Shown: positions 8,821-18,433 of the stretch, one piece after another | Layout of the letters: the number at the start of each line of letters is the position of its first letter | How positions within the stretch are numbered: the stretch's first letter is position 1 | Assembly: GCA_905233895.1 (NCBI GenBank) | Contig: CAJOFL010000008.1 | Span: 1-41,464 of the forward strand | DNA length: 41,464 bases | Source: an uncultured Bacteroidales bacterium | GTDB lineage: Bacteria; Bacteroidota; Bacteroidia; Bacteroidales; P3 | Direction of reading: 5' to 3' | Program-made: the position numbers and the translations under genes | Notes under the pieces: generated by a model | Seen by the model: the letters and a program-made list of their open reading frames with translations, nothing else | The model's database searches: none | Told to the model about the DNA's origin: nothing

Positions 8821-9681
8821 ATGGTAAAATACAGCTTTTCTGGTCACGAGTCCTTTGCTTGCAAGTCGTTATGGCTCAAGAAAGGATATGATTTTGTTGT
8901 GCAGAATCGCGATTTCAACGCACCTGATGCGGTTATATATCTCGGTGTGGGGAAAAACATGGTATCTTCTATTCGTTATTGGCTTAAAGTATGTAATATA
9001 TACGATGAAAAAGGAATAACCTGGCTCGGAGACTACCTTTTCAACGACCATACTGGCAAAGACCTCTATCTTGAAGACCTAGCAACGCTCTATCTGTTGC
9101 ATTTCAACCTTGTATTCTGTGGACAGGCCTCCATCTACAAGATGTTCTTCTGCGATTTTCAACGCGAACGTACTCGTTTTACTAAAGAGCAATTTACGAA
9201 TCATATCAAATATAAGTTGGCAGACGAGGATCTTAAAAGCCAATTCAACGAGAACACCGTCAAAAAGGACATTGATGTCCTCATCCACAATTATGCCCTT
9301 CCTCGGAAGCCGCAATCCAACGAAGACTTTTCCTCTTTGTTCATCGACCTCGACTTGTTGCGCATCACGGAAGACGGCAAAGAGTATTACTTCAACACAG
9401 AAGGCAAGCGCAAAGTCCCCAAGGAGATATTTCTCTATTCCCTTGTGGAACTCAAAAACAGAGACAAGGACAACACACTTCCATACAACGACATTCGACA
9501 CTATGTAGGCATGCCGTTCTGTATGAATGACTCTGAAATCATCGAAATGCTCAAAACACTTTCTGATCAATATTCCGATTGTATCACCTATAGCGACGAA
9601 TCCGGCATTCGGCAGCTGCAGTTCACCAAGGATATTTCAACCGAAAAAATACTGAACGATTACTATGGAACGAACATTTAA
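8821..9681 (+). CDS. DUF4007 protein, SspB-like (DNA phosphorothioation module)
   Basis: 286 residues. The opening (YSFSGHESFACKSLWLKKGYD) is the DUF4007 signature; VIYLGVGKNMVSSIRYWLKV and HTGKDLYLEDLATLYLLHF follow, as in that family. From memory of the published Ssp single-strand phosphorothioation system, SspB is the DUF4007 protein and is reported to nick DNA for sulfur insertion. The next gene is a large ATPase and a DndC/SspD-like enzyme follows, which supports the reading. No nuclease motif is evident by eye. Its last 17 bases overlap the ATPase gene in another frame, so translation is probably coupled. It could act as a DNA-binding adaptor if the nickase role is not shared. Confidence 0.72.
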   Translation: MVKYSFSGHESFACKSLWLKKGYDFVVQNRDFNAPDAVIYLGVGKNMVSSIRYWLKVCNIYDEKGITWLGDYLFNDHTGKDLYLEDLATLYLLHFNLVFCGQASIYKMFFCDFQRERTRFTKEQFTNHIKYKLADEDLKSQFNENTVKKDIDVLIHNYALPRKPQSNEDFSSLFIDLDLLRITEDGKEYYFNTEGKRKVPKEIFLYSLVELKNRDKDNTLPYNDIRHYVGMPFCMNDSEIIEMLKTLSDQYSDCITYSDESGIRQLQFTKDISTEKILNDYYGTNI

Positions 9682-12600
9682 TTTATCGGCCAATATCGAA
9701 AATGGCTTTCCAAAAGGTGTTCGCTATATAGTAACACCCAATGCAAAGAAATCCATCGGCAATATTGTTGACAGCTTCAAGTCAGGCATCCATTCATTCA
9801 CCATCATCGGCACCTACGGCACAGGTAAATCTAGCTTTCTCCTGGCTGTTGAGTCCGACATGCAGCAAGGCACTTCGAAGAATCTTTTGTTCAACCCTTC
9901 GATACTCTCAGACAAGGCCAACTTTGAGATTCTAAATATTGTAGGCGATTACTGCGACCTCGTTACCCTCTTGCAGCTCAAGTTGAACTATGGGAAGTCT
10001 GGCGACAGCGTACTCGATGCACTCGACAGCTTCTATAAGAAATGCCGTAAGCAAGGAAAATTTCTCGTCATTGCGATAGATGAATTTGGAAAAGTTCTCG
10101 AACATGCCGCCAAGAACAATCCCGAAAAGGAACTCTATTTTCTGCAAAAGCTGGCAGAATATGTCAACGAACCTTCTCGGCAGATTATTCTCCTCACCAC
10201 TCTCCACCAAAACTTCGGATCCTACGCAAAGAACCTCAGTGAAGAGCAGCGTAACGAATGGAAGAAGGTCAAGGGCCGTTTCAAAGAAATCACTTTTGTT
10301 GAGCCCATCGAGCAACTACTGCACCTTGCCTCTGTCCAACTGCAAGAAGGAGGAAAGACTCCTGCATTGACAAACGCCAAGAACCTTCATCGCCTTGCAG
10401 TGGAGACAGGTTTTGTGGCTAAAGATTTCGACGAGCAAATCGCCACACAGCTATATCCTTTGGACACTTTTTCCGCTTATGCCATCACCTCGGCCATTCA
10501 ACGATATGGCCAAAACGAACGTTCCCTTTTCTCCTTCCTTGCTATGCGGGGCGAAGACTCTGTTATGGATTTTCTCCCTGCAGAACGTCAGACATACAAC
10601 CTTGCAAAAGTATACGACTACATCACCTATAATTTTCAGGCCACGCTGAACGATGCCAATGCCGACACCATGACCTGGGCCTCGATACAACGTGCCATCG
10701 AACGCGCCGAGAGTTTGGTTTGGGAGTCTGAAAAACAGACAAATACTGCAAAATGCATCATAAAGGCGATAGGTCTAATGAATGCCTTTGGAAACGCTGG
10801 CTTCCGTCTTGATGCAAAACAGTTGTCACGCTACGCTAAATGGGCAATGGACACTCCCGACGCTGAATCTATTGTCAGCCGTCTCATCAAAATGCAGATT
10901 GTACGCTTCGCCGACTATCGCGGACGCCTTGTCCTCTTCGAGGGAACTGATGTCGATCTTGAAGGCGAGTTCCACGAGGCCGGCCTTGTTGTCCCGCGTC
11001 CCATCCATTTCATCGAGAGGCTAAGTCTTCTGTTTCATCAAAGGATATCGCCAGTCAAGGCGCACTTTTACCAAAAAGGCACCCCACGTTTCTTTGACTA
11101 CAAGATTCTTGATGCACCTGAGAGAATCACCCCCGACGGAGACACCGACGGATATATCGAACTGATTTTTTCCACCAAGAAGAATATCATACAAGAACTC
11201 AAGGCTGTCAGTGCCTCTTCCGGACTCGCACTTGTCTTTGCCTACTTCAAGGACACGGACAATCTTATCACCCATCTCCACAATATCGACAAATATGACT
11301 ATCTCTTGAAAACCACCGTGGTCGAGACTGATAACATAGCTCGTGGCGAGTTCAAAAAACTAATGGAACATGAGCAAGACCTGCTGAACAAAGAATTGAG
11401 CGACAGTCTGTTCTCATACAACAACCAGGTTGTATGGATATACAACGGCAAAGAGCAAAACATCCAATCTCATCGTGATTTCAACAAGCTCCTCTCTCGT
11501 GTATGTGATGAGATCTATCCCCTAACGCCCGAATTGCGCAACGAACTCTTCAACCGTCACAAGCTCAGTGGGACAATTTCGTCTGCCAGGAAAAATTATT
11601 TGTCAGCCCTTATCGAACACAACACTAAAGAGGATTTAGGTTTCCCTCCTGACAAATTCCCTCCCGAAAAAACCATCTACTATTCGCTTCTCAAAGACAC
11701 AGGCTTACACGTTAACGGCATCTTTGACGATACAAATGTTAAGCCCAGCTTCCGTCCTCTTTGGGATGCCACCGAAGAATTCCTGCAAAGCACCGTCAAC
11801 AAGCCTCGCCGCATATCCGAACTGACACGAACCCTCCTCGAAAAGCCATACAAAGTAAAGCAAGGACTGCTCGACTTTTGGATTCCCACCTACCTCTTCA
11901 TCCGTCGTCAGGACTTTGCCCTCTATGATTCCACCCGAGGCAGTTTCATTCCCAATGTCAATATGGAGTTCTTCGATCTCCTTCAGAAACATCCTGGCGA
12001 CTATCAGGTGAAAAAGTTCTCGGTCGATGGTGTCAAGATCAGTTTCTTCAACCAGTATCGCCGTTTTGTCAATCTCGGTGACGAATTTTCCATCTCTACC
12101 CAAAGTTTCATCGAGACCATCAAGCCCTTCCTCAGTTTTTATGTCCGCCTTAACGACTATACCAAGCATACCCGCAAATTCAACCATCGTTCCACCATGC
12201 GTTTCCGCGATGTTCTGGCCCAAGCGAAAGATCCAGAACAGGCTTTCTTCGAGGATTTGCCCAATGCCCTCGGCTTCGACCGTGAGAAACTCAAGGATGA
12301 ACAGGCGATAAATGAATACGGGCAAGTCATTGAGCGGGCAATCCGAGAACTGCGCACCTGCTACACCAACCTTATTGACCGTATTGAGGAGCGTCTTGTC
12401 GAAGAGTTCGGACTTGATTCAGGCGACTATTCCGAGTATATCATCGAAATCCGCAAGCGGTTGGCCAATGTAAAAACGCATCTGCTCACCGGCAAGCAAA
12501 AGGAGTTCTACCATCATGTGATGACCGAGTACGAAAACCGCATCCAGTGGTATCAGTCCATCTGCTACACCATTCTCGACCAACGCCTTGACACCCTGCG

Positions 12601-12889
12601 CGACGAGCAGGAGGATAAGCTTGTCGACGACCTCGTCTATATGTTCCGCGAATGTGAGAAATATGCAGACATTTCGCGGATGACGGGCGAAGACGAAAAA
12701 GGTGATGCCTATTCCTTCGACTTGGTGACAAACCATGGCACCAGTTTGCGGACGCAAACCCATGTCCTTCCTGACAAAGACAAAAGCCGTTCTTCCAAAC
12801 TGGAAAAACAGATTGAGAAGATTTTGTCCGGCGATACCAACCTTGATGTTTGCACGTTGTTATCCATACTGAACAAGAAAATGAAATGA
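9665..12889 (+). CDS. Large P-loop ATPase, SspC-like (BrxC-related type)
   Basis: 1074 residues. Walker A is GTYGTGKS (residues 49-56); Walker B is FLVIAIDEFGK (about 133-143, D139/E140). A sensor-like LLTTLHQNF follows near 176-184. The remaining 850 residues have no domain I can name; they are rich in charged helices, including a likely coiled coil near residues 880-1000 (RELRTCYTNLIDRIEERLVE). Such long ATPases accompany DUF4007 and PAPS-reductase-like proteins in Ssp and in type 4 BREX loci. ATP-driven remodelling or translocation of DNA is the inferred job. The SspC link is by position; the protein could equally be closer to BrxC/PglY. The start overlaps the DUF4007 gene and the stop overlaps the nuclease gene (ATGA). 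Confidence 0.7.
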   Translation: MERTFNLSANIENGFPKGVRYIVTPNAKKSIGNIVDSFKSGIHSFTIIGTYGTGKSSFLLAVESDMQQGTSKNLLFNPSILSDKANFEILNIVGDYCDLVTLLQLKLNYGKSGDSVLDALDSFYKKCRKQGKFLVIAIDEFGKVLEHAAKNNPEKELYFLQKLAEYVNEPSRQIILLTTLHQNFGSYAKNLSEEQRNEWKKVKGRFKEITFVEPIEQLLHLASVQLQEGGKTPALTNAKNLHRLAVETGFVAKDFDEQIATQLYPLDTFSAYAITSAIQRYGQNERSLFSFLAMRGEDSVMDFLPAERQTYNLAKVYDYITYNFQATLNDANADTMTWASIQRAIERAESLVWESEKQTNTAKCIIKAIGLMNAFGNAGFRLDAKQLSRYAKWAMDTPDAESIVSRLIKMQIVRFADYRGRLVLFEGTDVDLEGEFHEAGLVVPRPIHFIERLSLLFHQRISPVKAHFYQKGTPRFFDYKILDAPERITPDGDTDGYIELIFSTKKNIIQELKAVSASSGLALVFAYFKDTDNLITHLHNIDKYDYLLKTTVVETDNIARGEFKKLMEHEQDLLNKELSDSLFSYNNQVVWIYNGKEQNIQSHRDFNKLLSRVCDEIYPLTPELRNELFNRHKLSGTISSARKNYLSALIEHNTKEDLGFPPDKFPPEKTIYYSLLKDTGLHVNGIFDDTNVKPSFRPLWDATEEFLQSTVNKPRRISELTRTLLEKPYKVKQGLLDFWIPTYLFIRRQDFALYDSTRGSFIPNVNMEFFDLLQKHPGDYQVKKFSVDGVKISFFNQYRRFVNLGDEFSISTQSFIETIKPFLSFYVRLNDYTKHTRKFNHRSTMRFRDVLAQAKDPEQAFFEDLPNALGFDREKLKDEQAINEYGQVIERAIRELRTCYTNLIDRIEERLVEEFGLDSGDYSEYIIEIRKRLANVKTHLLTGKQKEFYHHVMTEYENRIQWYQSICYTILDQRLDTLRDEQEDKLVDDLVYMFRECEKYADISRMTGEDEKGDAYSFDLVTNHGTSLRTQTHVLPDKDKSRSSKLEKQIEKILSGDTNLDVCTLLSILNKKMK

Positions 12890-14013
12890 TGAGCGATATA
12901 ACCACATTAGACAATAGAACAGATAATCTTTTCAATAGAATATCCGAGCTGATAGAACAGTCACGGCGATTTGCTGTCAACGCAGTCAATGTGGCGGAGG
13001 TTAGGACTCGCTTTGAGGTGGGACGCTATATCTTTGAAGATGAGCAGCGGGGCGAACGTGCTACATACGGCCAACAGGTGTTGAAAAACCTCTCTGCCCG
13101 ACTGATGGAACATTATGGCAACGATTGGAGTTATGACACACTTGTAAGATGTCGGAAATTCTATCAAGCATACGAACATGCAGAAATTGTGGCAACGCCG
13201 TTGCCACAATTAGAAGAAACGACACAATCGTCAGAAAGTAAAAAACTTACAAATTGGGGCAACGACGTTGCCACAATTCAGATGCCCCGTTTCACACTCA
13301 CGTGGTCGCACTATCTTATTCTGATGCGAATCGAGAACAAAGAAGCCCGCAGCTTTTATGAGATTGAGGCAACACAGCAACAGTGGTCTGTCAAACAACT
13401 GAAGCGTCAGGTGGGCAGTAGCCTCTATGAACGGTTGGCATTAAGCCGCGACAAGGACGATGTGATGCGACTGGCCCGGGAAGGGCAAACCGTCGAAAAG
13501 CCATCAGACATCATCAAGAATCCCATCACATTGGAATTCCTCGGTCTCAAACCCGATGCCGCCTATACAGAGTCCAAGTTGGAGAACGCCATTATTGGTC
13601 GTATGCAGCAGTTCCTGTTGGAACTGGGGAAAGGTTTCCTGTTCGAGGCCAGGCAGAAACGCTTCACTTTCGAGGATCGAAACTTCTATGTCGATTTGGT
13701 GTTCTACAATCGTCTCCTGCAATGCTATGTCCTGATTGACCTCAAAACTGGCGATCTCACGCACCAAGACCTCGGACAGATGCAGATGTATGTAAACTAT
13801 TACGACCGGTATGTGAAACAAGACTTTGAGAAGCCCACGATAGGGATATTGATGTGCGAGACGGCCAACAATTCCTTGGTCGAATTGACCCTGCCCGAAG
13901 ATGCCAATATCTACGCTCAGCAATACACATTGTATCTGCCCGACAAGATGTTGCTGCAAAACAAACTACGTGAATGGGTCGCTGAATTCAATGAAAAGGA
14001 GGGCAACGAATGA
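12886..14013 (+). CDS. DUF1016 / YhcG-type PDDEXK nuclease
   Basis: 375 residues from ATG 12886, chosen because it forms a 4-base overlap with the ATPase stop; ATG 12889 is as likely. The N-terminal DUF1016_N part holds ARTRFEVGRYI-like helices (here VAEVRTRFEVGRYIFEDEQ) and ERATYGQQVLKNLSARL. The C-terminal nuclease part holds FLFEARQKRF, then VDLVFYNRLLQCYVLIDLK, the D...(D/E)xK core of the PDDEXK fold. YhcG proteins are phage-defence or solitary nucleases often inserted in restriction loci. Here one sits between the ATPase and sulfurtransferase genes, so it may be the DNA-cleaving partner or a passenger. The linker near residues 100-130 contains two palindromes (separate entry). Confidence 0.88.
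   Translation: MMSDITTLDNRTDNLFNRISELIEQSRRFAVNAVNVAEVRTRFEVGRYIFEDEQRGERATYGQQVLKNLSARLMEHYGNDWSYDTLVRCRKFYQAYEHAEIVATPLPQLEETTQSSESKKLTNWGNDVATIQMPRFTLTWSHYLILMRIENKEARSFYEIEATQQQWSVKQLKRQVGSSLYERLALSRDKDDVMRLAREGQTVEKPSDIIKNPITLEFLGLKPDAAYTESKLENAIIGRMQQFLLELGKGFLFEARQKRFTFEDRNFYVDLVFYNRLLQCYVLIDLKTGDLTHQDLGQMQMYVNYYDRYVKQDFEKPTIGILMCETANNSLVELTLPEDANIYAQQYTLYLPDKMLLQNKLREWVAEFNEKEGNE
13186..13272. repeat. Two related palindromes inside the nuclease gene
   Basis: The first is ATTGTGGCAAC, GCC, GTTGCCACAAT (13186-13210), a perfect 11-bp stem. The second is GGCAACG, A, CGTTGCC (13258-13272), with flanking AATTG...CAATT that extends the symmetry. Both lie in the linker between the two domains of the nuclease and share the core GGCAACGNCGTTGCC. 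Confidence 0.85.
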
Positions 14014-15116
14014 TGGTTCGGCACATATTAGGCATTTCTGGCGGCAAAGACAGCGCTGCACTTTCGATATATCTAAAACAGAAATATCCCAATTTGAATA
14101 TCGAGTATTACAATTCCGATACAGGTTGTGAACTTGCGGAAACGGAAACATTGATAAATCGATTGGAAGCATATCTTGGCAATATAGTTCGACTAAAAGC
14201 TGTGGATTTGGAAAACACTTCTGAACCGACACCATTTCATCATTACCTTAAGGCCATGGGAGGGTTCTTGCCATCCCCGCAAGCCAGATGGTGCACAAAA
14301 AAAATGAAACTGGATAGGTTTGAAGAGTTTGTTGGCGATGACTATGCCATATCTTATGTTGGAATCCGAGGAGATGAGGATAGAGATGGGTATATTTCAT
14401 CCAAACCCAATATTCAGGCCATATTTCCATTCAGAAAAAACATCTGGAGCATTGATGTGATTAATAAGGTGCTGCATAATGACAACATAGATCAATTGGC
14501 ATCATTTTATGATGCATTATGTCCAGATGGATTACTGAAAGAAGATTTGATGGATATTGTTCGAAAACCTCTTTCAAAGACATTCTACTATTCAAAAAAA
14601 ATGAATGCCTTGTTGGATTTAGATGTCAAGCTATTCAACCACGTAGTATTTGAATATCTGAAAACCACAGATTATCCAGTAGGCAAACTTAATGAATTTC
14701 CATTACTTGATAACACAGACGTACTAATAAAAGACGATATCTTTAGAATACTGAGAGAAAGTGGTATTGGTGTGCCTGCCTATTACGAAGAAATCCCATT
14801 TGAAGTTGATGGACAACAGGGAACGTATTGCAGAAGTCGATCTGGGTGCTATTTCTGTTTCTTCCAACAAAAGATTGAATGGATATGGCTTTACGAACAG
14901 CACCCCGACCTCTACCGCAAGGCAATGGAATTTGAGAAAGATGGATACACATGGAACCAGAACGAAAGCCTCGCAGACTTGTGTAAGCCTGACCGTGTTC
15001 GACAAATCAAACTTGATATAATAAAACGCCAAGAAGAGAATCGTAAGCAAAGCAAAGGAACAACGCTTGTGGATATTCTTGGGGATGAAATAATGTGTAC
15101 TAATTGTTTTATATGA
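14010..15116 (+). CDS. PP-loop sulfurtransferase of the DndC/SspD (PAPS reductase-like) family
   Basis: 368 residues. The ATP pyrophosphatase loop SGGKDS is at residues 10-15, followed by YYNSDTGCELAET. Cysteines C95 (RWCTKKMK), C274, C280 and C283 (YCRSRSGCYFC) are placed as the probable ligands of the 4Fe-4S cluster found in DndC. A further CTNC pair is at the C-terminus. In Dnd and Ssp systems this enzyme activates the DNA backbone and passes sulfur from a cysteine desulfurase. No desulfurase gene is in the window, so a housekeeping IscS might serve. The ATG overlaps the nuclease stop (ATGATG; 14010 or 14013). Type 4 BREX BrxP is a related alternative, but no PglZ or BrxL is seen. Confidence 0.85.
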   Translation: MMVRHILGISGGKDSAALSIYLKQKYPNLNIEYYNSDTGCELAETETLINRLEAYLGNIVRLKAVDLENTSEPTPFHHYLKAMGGFLPSPQARWCTKKMKLDRFEEFVGDDYAISYVGIRGDEDRDGYISSKPNIQAIFPFRKNIWSIDVINKVLHNDNIDQLASFYDALCPDGLLKEDLMDIVRKPLSKTFYYSKKMNALLDLDVKLFNHVVFEYLKTTDYPVGKLNEFPLLDNTDVLIKDDIFRILRESGIGVPAYYEEIPFEVDGQQGTYCRSRSGCYFCFFQQKIEWIWLYEQHPDLYRKAMEFEKDGYTWNQNESLADLCKPDRVRQIKLDIIKRQEENRKQSKGTTLVDILGDEIMCTNCFI

Positions 15117-15129
15117 TAAGCTATCAATC

Positions 15130-17304
15130 ATGGAAGAATCTGACAATATAAAAGAAATTGGTTTTACAGTAGATGCTGGATTGATCCAAAGACTTGGTTA
15201 TGAGTTAGTAGGAAGAGCAGAGACTGCTGTTTCTGAATTAATTAAGAATTCATATGACGCAGATGCAACAATTGTTGATGTTGATTTTATTGACACAGCA
15301 TCGCAGGGTGGATCGTTAGTTATTTCAGATAATGGCCTTGGGATGACAGAAGAACAACTAATCAATGGTTTTATGAGGATTTCTTCTACAGATAAGCTTC
15401 ATAATCCAACATCTCCTCGTTTTAATCGGACAAAAGCAGGAAGAAAAGGTATAGGACGATTTGCTGCTCAAAGACTAGGAGAAGAATTAGTAATTGTTAC
15501 CCAAACAAAGGCTTCGGAAAAGGCAATAAAAATCACTATTAACTGGAACAAATACATAGTCGATACTGATATATCTTCTGTTACATTCCCGATAGAATAT
15601 ATTGATAAAGAATGTGAAGAAGGCACAATACTTTGGATTAATAAATTGAGAGATAAATGGACAGAAGCGGCTATAAAACGCATATACAGGTATGTTTTAG
15701 AATTGTTTCAACCAGATTATTTGTCAGAAAGAAGCAAAGAAAACAATCTTGCTGTTCAAAATGAAGAATCATTCAAAGTGGTTTTCAATCAGACCATAAA
15801 GGGGAGCAAGGCACCATTTTTGAACGAAAAAATCTCTGTGTTTGATAAGGCTTTGGCTGTTTTTGAAGGTTATATTGATAAGGCCCATCAAGGTTTGGTT
15901 ACAATTAATAGTGATAGTCTTGGCTTAAATGATATTATCGAGATATCCTGTTCTGATGAAAAGAAAGAGTTTTCTGAGTTGTCAGATGTTTATTTTAAAA
16001 TCTATTATTTTATATATAATAGACCTCAATATTACAATGACCGTATATCAAGTATTGATTTAAACAGAATACAAGAACTGTCTAAGACTGCAAGCGGTGT
16101 TAGGTTATATCGTAATGGTTTTCGCGTTTTACCTTATGGTGAAGTGACTGACGACTGGACAAATATAGAAAGAAGATGGAGTAGTGAATCAGGGAGAGTA
16201 AATGTCCCTATGAGCAATAAAAATCTATTTGGTTTTGTCGAAATAATTGATCCCAAAGGTGAGGTTTTTGAAGAAACTGCAAGCAGGGAGGGTCTGATTG
16301 AGAATGAAGCTTTTAGGCAATTGTCTGACTTTGTAAATAAAGCGTTAGTTGCAGCAAGAGGCAGGGTTGTTGAAAAAATTACAACGTTTAAAACTAGCTC
16401 TAACAAAGACGATTTTACTCAAGAAACAGAAACAAAGACTCGTACGGCACAAGAGATGCTGGATACGTTGAAATTGATAATAGATGGGCAAGATAATAAT
16501 GGAGGTGATCAACTGAGTAATGAAGATGTCGTCAAGACAGGTCATGAAATAATAGAACAAATTGCAGATTTATTAGAAGAGGCAGGTATGTTGCGCGTTT
16601 TAGCAGGACTAGGACTAACAATAGGGGAATTTACACATGAAATCAAGCAGTTTCAACCGTCTGTTTATGGACACATAAGTAAACTAATTCAATCTAATCT
16701 TAATGAAGATGCTCAAAAGCAATTAGAGGGAATAAAAGTTGATTTTGATGATTTGTTTGGATATACTAGGTATTTCAGTACAACTATTTCTCAAAATACG
16801 AATAGAGAAAAAGAGCCAATTGATTTACTGGCCGTTATCGACATGTTCCATAATACAATATCCAATGATTTAGGGAAAAATGGGATAGATTTTAAAATTG
16901 ATGAACTTGATTTTGATGTGGTTACGACTCCAATGCACAAGTCTGAATGGAGTTCTATTTTATACAATCTTTATACAAACTCGAGAAAAGCAATTAAACG
17001 AGCTAATGTTAAAGGAAGGATACTGATTGAAGTTGGTGTTGATGATACAAATACTTTTGTTCATTTTTATGACAATGGGGATGGAATACCTGATGAAAAC
17101 AAAAGTAGAGTGTTTAATGCCTTTTTTTCAACCTCAACACCTGCAAGTTTTGATGCTCCGAATGATGAACAACTTGTTGGAACAGGTTTGGGCTTAAAAA
17201 TAGTAAAAGACATTGTTGTTTCATATAAAGGTAGTATTTCAATAATACCAGCTAAAGAGGGATACTCAACTTGTTTTAGAATACTAATACCAAAAAGCAA
17301 ATAA
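15130..17304 (+). CDS. Soluble histidine kinase with two GHKL ATPase domains
   Basis: 724 residues with no membrane segment. N-terminal Hsp90/MutL-type GHKL fold: ELIKNSYDADA (36-46), DNGLGM (67-72), GRKGIGRFA (104-112). C-terminal histidine-kinase part: a phosphoacceptor-type H box IGEFTHEIKQF (H503), N box NLYTNSRKAI (N617), G1 DNGDGIP (from 648), and G2 GTGLGLKIV (from 684). Such double-ATPase proteins usually precede a receiver-domain protein, as here. The N-terminal ATPase may be the sensor, since no PAS, GAF or transmembrane input is seen. The gene is far more AT-rich than those before it, so it probably came from another source. It starts 13 bases after the sulfurtransferase stop. Confidence 0.85.
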   Translation: MEESDNIKEIGFTVDAGLIQRLGYELVGRAETAVSELIKNSYDADATIVDVDFIDTASQGGSLVISDNGLGMTEEQLINGFMRISSTDKLHNPTSPRFNRTKAGRKGIGRFAAQRLGEELVIVTQTKASEKAIKITINWNKYIVDTDISSVTFPIEYIDKECEEGTILWINKLRDKWTEAAIKRIYRYVLELFQPDYLSERSKENNLAVQNEESFKVVFNQTIKGSKAPFLNEKISVFDKALAVFEGYIDKAHQGLVTINSDSLGLNDIIEISCSDEKKEFSELSDVYFKIYYFIYNRPQYYNDRISSIDLNRIQELSKTASGVRLYRNGFRVLPYGEVTDDWTNIERRWSSESGRVNVPMSNKNLFGFVEIIDPKGEVFEETASREGLIENEAFRQLSDFVNKALVAARGRVVEKITTFKTSSNKDDFTQETETKTRTAQEMLDTLKLIIDGQDNNGGDQLSNEDVVKTGHEIIEQIADLLEEAGMLRVLAGLGLTIGEFTHEIKQFQPSVYGHISKLIQSNLNEDAQKQLEGIKVDFDDLFGYTRYFSTTISQNTNREKEPIDLLAVIDMFHNTISNDLGKNGIDFKIDELDFDVVTTPMHKSEWSSILYNLYTNSRKAIKRANVKGRILIEVGVDDTNTFVHFYDNGDGIPDENKSRVFNAFFSTSTPASFDAPNDEQLVGTGLGLKIVKDIVVSYKGSISIIPAKEGYSTCFRILIPKSK

Positions 17305-17321
17305 ATTAAAAATAAATACTT

Positions 17322-18425
17322 ATGAGTGTACATTATATTTACATTGACGATGACCCTAATTCAAATAATAAAATTCAAGGGTTTGAAAAAAAAGACCATT
17401 TGTCAATCGAGACTGTGCAACATGAAGATTCATGGGAACTTCAAATGAGGTTTTTAAAGCAAAGGGAATCTTCAATTGATGGATTGATATTGGATTTAAA
17501 ATTGGACGATTTGCCAAATAAAAATGATCAGAGAGCGAATTTTAGGGGTACATCTTTGGCTCAAGAGATTCGAACTAGACAAAAAGAAGGTGTGCTAAAT
17601 AGTTTCCCAATAGTACTGTTTTCTGCAAATGACAAAATAAAACATTCGTTAGAGAACTCGGGTAAAGACTTGTTTGATGTTTATATTGACAAATCAAACA
17701 TTAATGTCGAATCGTTTTCATACTATACTCCCAAACTAATTGCCTTGGCGGAAGGGTATAAAAAGATAACTGATAGTAAACAATTAAACAATGTTTTTAA
17801 TCTGGATGTTTCGTGTTTAGATAGTCGCTTTGTTTCTGAGTATGAAAAAATTAAATGCTCTCCTGCTCATGTGCAAGCTCGTTTTTTGATAACAGAATTT
17901 TTGGAGAAGCAAGGACTTCTAATAGATGAAGATGTGTTGGCATCTAGATTGGGAATTGACAAAACCTCGTCTCAAGATTGGGAATCGTTAAAAGCCAAAC
18001 TGTCGTGTGTGCAATATAGTGGCGTATTTTGTGAAGGCTGGCAAAGATGGTGGGCTCATATGGTTGAAACTTGGTGGAATAATGAAGTAATTCCTGAAAC
18101 ATCATTACGGTCATTGTCGGCATCTAATAGGGTGGATTATATAAAAGAATCAATGGGTCTTGAAAAATTACAATCAGCACAAAGAATAGAAAAATGTGAC
18201 AGCGATGAGTTTTGGACTATATGTAAAGCATATAATCGGCCTTTAGACCCAATTGATGGTTTGCTCATCGAAGGTCAAGACAATCTGTATCCATGGCAAG
18301 AACCAGAATATGTTTCAATAGACGCAGCGTTAAAAAAACGAAATGTTGAATTGTGGCACGGAATAGCTGATGTAGAAAAAGAAAGATTTGACGAGTTGAA
18401 AATGGTTTATTCACAGAGAAAATAG
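17322..18425 (+). CDS. Receiver-domain protein with unknown C-terminal region
   Basis: 367 residues. The N-terminal 130 residues form a response-regulator receiver: acidic cluster YIDDDP (D9-D11), phosphoacceptor in GLILDLKLDD (D58), FPIVLFSAND (S101) and VYIDKS (K124). The C-terminal 230 residues, rich in tryptophan (GWQRWWAHMVETWWNN), match no DNA-binding output domain I know, so this is not an ordinary transcription regulator. Seventeen bases separate it from the histidine kinase, its likely partner. It may pass the signal to a nuclease or helicase of the same operon. The known analogy is Detocs, a phage-defence system built on kinase and receiver proteins, but its components differ. Confidence 0.82.
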   Translation: MSVHYIYIDDDPNSNNKIQGFEKKDHLSIETVQHEDSWELQMRFLKQRESSIDGLILDLKLDDLPNKNDQRANFRGTSLAQEIRTRQKEGVLNSFPIVLFSANDKIKHSLENSGKDLFDVYIDKSNINVESFSYYTPKLIALAEGYKKITDSKQLNNVFNLDVSCLDSRFVSEYEKIKCSPAHVQARFLITEFLEKQGLLIDEDVLASRLGIDKTSSQDWESLKAKLSCVQYSGVFCEGWQRWWAHMVETWWNNEVIPETSLRSLSASNRVDYIKESMGLEKLQSAQRIEKCDSDEFWTICKAYNRPLDPIDGLLIEGQDNLYPWQEPEYVSIDAALKKRNVELWHGIADVEKERFDELKMVYSQRK

Positions 18426-18433
18426 TAGTAAGC

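Noticed and set aside
8821..14013. BREX type 4 (BrxP/BrxC/PglZ/BrxL)
   Set aside because: DUF4007, the ATPase and the PP-loop enzyme could fit, but no PglZ or BrxL gene is present in the operon.
15130..17304. Hsp90 or MutL homologue
   Set aside because: The N-terminal fold is of that class, but the H box and C-terminal N/G1/G2 boxes make it a histidine kinase.
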